From: Pseudomonas sp. MN1F | GTDB taxonomy: Bacteria > Pseudomonadota > Gammaproteobacteria > Pseudomonadales > Pseudomonadaceae | Assembly: GCF_009391885.1 (NCBI RefSeq) | Contig: NZ_VZII01000003.1 | Location: 95,545 to 159,544 of the forward strand | Length of the DNA stretch: 64,000 bases | Direction: 5' to 3' | Shown: piece by piece, positions 61,681 through 64,000 of the stretch | Layout of the letters: each line of letters begins with the position of its first letter | Position numbering within the stretch: the stretch's first letter is position 1 | The notes under the pieces: model-generated | Database searches by the model: none | Told to the model about the DNA's origin: nothing | The model's input: the letters and a program-made list of their open reading frames with translations, nothing else | Translations under genes and position numbers: made by a program

Positions 61681-62975
61681 AGCTCACACGGTTCCCGATT
61701 TCCACGCTCCTAGATTCGGCCTCGGGGCAACTCGAGGCCCATGTGCAGAAGAAGAGAGCTGAGGACACCGCCCCTACTGCAGCACCTGCTACACCCTACT
61801 CCGGGATAATTTTCAGCGGAAATCCGCATGAAACGGTCCCGCGTAAACTCCTGCTCGACAATCGGTTGACCCCCTTGGAACGCAATTGCTGGCAAGTCTT
61901 TCGACTGCTGGTCAATGAAGATGGAATCACGGCTTTCCCCACCTATGACCAACTGCGGCCCTACCTGGGCATGAATCCAGGTAAACACGCCTCTAGAGAA
62001 ACCGTGGCAAAAGCCTTGACGGTGCTCCGTCTGACCCGCTGGTTAAGCCTGGGCCGGACGGTGCGGAATGAGATCAACGGCCAGGTTCAGGGAAACGTCT
62101 ACCTCCTACACGACGAGCCTGTCACGCCGGCGGAGGCCCTGGAGTTCGACAAGGACTACATGACCTTGCTGATGCAATCCATGGAGCATCAGAACAAAGC
62201 GATCAAGGACATCGCGGCAATTACCTGGAGAGAATTCACCAGCGATCCAGACGTTGGGCGACGACTTCCCTCGCGCATTGACACGATTAGCGATCGACTG
62301 AACGCCCAGACCTGGGCAGTTGAAACCAAACAAAATGCACTGCCTGCGCCTGAGTTCGGAATCCGAACTCAGCAAGACTTAGCCGTGGATGGACTGAGTT
62401 CGGAATCCGAACTCAGTACGAACTCAGCGAAACAGGGGGCCCTCCCCCTCAGTTCGGATTCCGAACTCAGCCTGAAACCACTGAGTTCACCCTCAGTTCG
62501 GAGTCCGAACTCAGCTAGTACGTATACAAATACAGACAAGTCAGTATCTAAAAGCTCTGTACAACCGCGCGAGAGTGCAGGTGTGAACTGGTTACTTGCC
62601 CTAGATCTCCTCAAGCCAGAGGACCGTGTGAAGGCACGTGAGATCATGGGGCCGGTACCGGAGAATCTCCGAGAGGCGGTGATCAACCAGTGGAAGCATC
62701 GCTGCACTAGCGGGAGTGTCGCCAAGCCCCTTGCGTACCTGACGAGCCTTGCAGGCAGGGCCATACGGGGTGACTTCAACGCAGAGTGGAGCCCTACAGC
62801 GCCTGCTGCAACTCCGACGTCATCGCCAGCGGCCAGCGTGGTAGCACGGCCCACTCAGCCCGCCGTTCCCAAGCCGGCACCGACAGCAACTGCGATGCAG
62901 ACAGCAAATTCCGCGCTGACCTCGCTGCAGGCCCTGCTTGACCCTCGACGCCGCGTGGAGCCCACCGATGAGTGA
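61677..62975 (+). CDS. STY4528-family pathogenicity-island replication protein
   Basis: Protein of 432 residues resembling the STY4528 family of SPI-7 and related elements. The N-terminal half has a winged-helix initiator-like region (RLTPLERNCWQVFRLLVNEDGITAFPTYDQLRPYL; ASRETVAKALTVLRLTRW). Residues 225-285 are a Ser/Glu/Leu-rich repeat region, encoded by four DNA palindromes, that looks dictated by the DNA and not by the protein. A C-terminal Pro/Ala-rich tail follows. Probably initiates element replication, with its own binding sites inside the gene. Confidence 0.82.
   Translation: MKLTRFPISTLLDSASGQLEAHVQKKRAEDTAPTAAPATPYSGIIFSGNPHETVPRKLLLDNRLTPLERNCWQVFRLLVNEDGITAFPTYDQLRPYLGMNPGKHASRETVAKALTVLRLTRWLSLGRTVRNEINGQVQGNVYLLHDEPVTPAEALEFDKDYMTLLMQSMEHQNKAIKDIAAITWREFTSDPDVGRRLPSRIDTISDRLNAQTWAVETKQNALPAPEFGIRTQQDLAVDGLSSESELSTNSAKQGALPLSSDSELSLKPLSSPSVRSPNSASTYTNTDKSVSKSSVQPRESAGVNWLLALDLLKPEDRVKAREIMGPVPENLREAVINQWKHRCTSGSVAKPLAYLTSLAGRAIRGDFNAEWSPTAPAATPTSSPAASVVARPTQPAVPKPAPTATAMQTANSALTSLQALLDPRRRVEPTDE
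62350..62514. repeat. Four 23-bp palindromic iterons inside the replication gene
   Basis: Copies at 62350-62372, 62394-62416, 62448-62470 and 62492-62514 share the form CT(G/C)AGTTCGG-N3-CCGAACTCAG, with extra half-sites at 62419-62427 and 62481-62489. Start-to-start spacings are 44, 54 and 44 bp. Each is nearly perfectly symmetric. The position within the replication protein gene suggests an origin. Confidence 0.9.
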
Positions 62976-63687
62976 TTGGATGGGTTCTACGATCACCCTG
63001 GGATTTGCCTCTGTTGTGATTGGTATGCTGGCGGGCCGCGTTTGTACCTGGGGCGCTTGCTGCCTACCTGCACTCCTCGAGCGCCAATGGCAGCGGGATG
63101 CACGGGAACTGCTGGGGCTGGATTCAGAGAAACATTCCGACCTTCAACCGGCCAGAACCCCTTCGCGAGTAATCTGGACCGCGCAGATTAGCTCCGCTGC
63201 GTTGTCACTCGTGGTGACAATGCATTTTGGGCCAACTATGCAGGCCTTCTGTGCCCTGCTGTTTACCTGGATGCTTCTGGCTTTGAGCTTGATCGACAGT
63301 GAGCACAACCTACTGCCGGATTCGCTGGTAATACCAGGACTCTGGGCCGGCTTAGTCCTCAACTCCTTCGGACTGTTCACGGTACTGCAGGACGCTCTTT
63401 GGGGGTGTGTCGTTGGCTTTGGGTTCTTCTGGTCTGTGAGTCAACTAACCGGACTAATCACTGGCCGAGAAAGCATCGGTAGAGGCGACATTAAGCTGTT
63501 GGCATTGATGGGTGCGTGGGGTGGCCTACAGGTACTTGGCTGGACTGTAGTTTGCTCTCTGCTAGGTGCAGGTCTAGCCGCAATGCTTCTCATACTCCTG
63601 GGAAAGCGATCTACCGACGCAAGAATTCCATTTGGTCCGTTCATCTCCGCCGCAGGCTGGAGCGCATTTGTGATTCTCACTCATTGA
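62968..63687 (+). CDS. Prepilin peptidase (A24 family), short form
   Basis: Membrane protein of 239 residues with six or seven hydrophobic segments. Both catalytic aspartates of the type IV prepilin peptidase family are visible: SLIDSEHNLLPD and the GRGDIKLL (GxGD-like) motif. The four-cysteine zinc and methyltransferase region of PilD is absent apart from a CTWGACC remnant, so it may cut but not methylate pilins. Elements of this family encode a type IV pilus for mating, which fits. Start overlaps the previous stop by 8 bp. Confidence 0.85.
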   Translation: MSDWMGSTITLGFASVVIGMLAGRVCTWGACCLPALLERQWQRDARELLGLDSEKHSDLQPARTPSRVIWTAQISSAALSLVVTMHFGPTMQAFCALLFTWMLLALSLIDSEHNLLPDSLVIPGLWAGLVLNSFGLFTVLQDALWGCVVGFGFFWSVSQLTGLITGRESIGRGDIKLLALMGAWGGLQVLGWTVVCSLLGAGLAAMLLILLGKRSTDARIPFGPFISAAGWSAFVILTH

Positions 63688-63714
63688 TTAGCAACCCTGG
63701 GAACACCACTCGGA

Positions 63715-64000
63715 TGAGTGGTGCAAGCGGCACTACCTGGCAGTGTTGCGGGCCGCAACACCCACCGACCTGGCCACCGGTGCCGACGGCCAACCGAGTG
63801 CTGCCACCGGCACCACCTGGGAGTGTTGCGGCCCGCATCACTCACCGGTATCGACACCGGCCCCGACGCCAGGTCGAGTGGTTCCACCGGAATCACCTGG
63901 CAGTGATGCGGCCCGCATCACTCACCGACCTGACCATCGGCGCCGAGGCCAAGTCGAGTGGTTCCACTGGAACCACCTGCCAGTGTTGCGGCCCGCAACA
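63715..64000. repeat. 80-bp tandem repeat array (runs off the window)
   Basis: Units start at 63741, 63821, 63901 and 63981, exactly 80 bp apart, with a partial unit before the first. Each has a 17-bp dyad TG(T/A)TGCGG-S-CCGCA(A/T)CA and a CCAC-N6-CACCTGG-type block before it. Dyad arms change together between units. The array is downstream of the replication and prepilin peptidase genes and is a candidate oriV, comparable to the 57-bp repeats of pKLC102. Confidence 0.85.

Noticed and set aside
63681..63906. Short open frames on both strands in the 80-bp repeats
   Set aside because: The frames are cut by the repeat structure and have no start signals; the periodic dyads explain the sequence.

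Overview
The window is chromosomal DNA of a fluorescent pseudomonad, most likely of the Pseudomonas putida group. The high GC content, a P. putida-type REP element, a XenA-type reductase nearly identical to the P. putida protein as I remember it, and the order purC / MBL protein / bamC / dapA / gcvR / bcp / permease / tusA-like / bepA / nadA all point there. No database search was possible. Family names rest on motifs and remembered relatives.

Layout. (1) 77-6532: trans-4-hydroxy-L-proline catabolic operon (permease, 2-epimerase, pyrroline-hydroxycarboxylate deaminase, ketoglutarate semialdehyde dehydrogenase, D-hydroxyproline dehydrogenase). (2) 6562-10024: LuxR-type regulator divergent from an APC permease and a DmpA-type aminopeptidase. 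(3) 10071-11548: xenA and a divergent ArsR-like regulator sharing a perfect palindrome. (4) 11689-15440: LysR regulator divergent from a five-gene operon of a 2-oxoglutarate/Fe(II) amino-acid hydroxylase-like enzyme, a GNAT acetyltransferase, an AzlC/AzlD exporter and a cupin-like protein. (5) 15490-19982: mqo, a YhfL-like lipoprotein and a large secreted protein of unknown function.

(6) 20006-32059: a 12-kb genomic island integrated at the 3' end of tRNA-Ser(CGA). It is bounded by a 65-bp direct repeat (64/65 identical) and carries a tyrosine integrase, a serine recombinase and a series of unknown small genes. It also holds an unusual 0.5-kb field of short palindromes.

(7) 32043-46798: conserved core (tRNA-Ser, purC to nadA, a DUF945 protein), ending in a putrescine importer (puuP) next to a chemoreceptor. 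(8) 46897-53026: a CDF transporter, then a complete type I secretion set (TolC, C39-peptidase ABC transporter, HlyD) facing a 62-residue double-glycine-leader peptide. This looks like an uncharacterised class II microcin-type system.

(9) 53134 to the end: the left end of an integrative conjugative element of the PAPI-1/pKLC102/PFGI-1 kind in tRNA-Lys. A 45-nt tRNA 3' fragment marks the junction. A tightly overlapping replication/partition operon follows (ParA, DnaB-like helicase, HicA-like, YejK-like, RHH, ParB-like, DUF2857, STY4528-like, prepilin peptidase). Four 23-bp palindromes lie inside the STY4528-like gene, and 80-bp tandem repeats at the window edge are a candidate replication origin.

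Accessory regions most worth attention are the double-glycine peptide with its exporter, the tRNA-Ser island with its palindrome field, and the two repeat arrays of the conjugative element.
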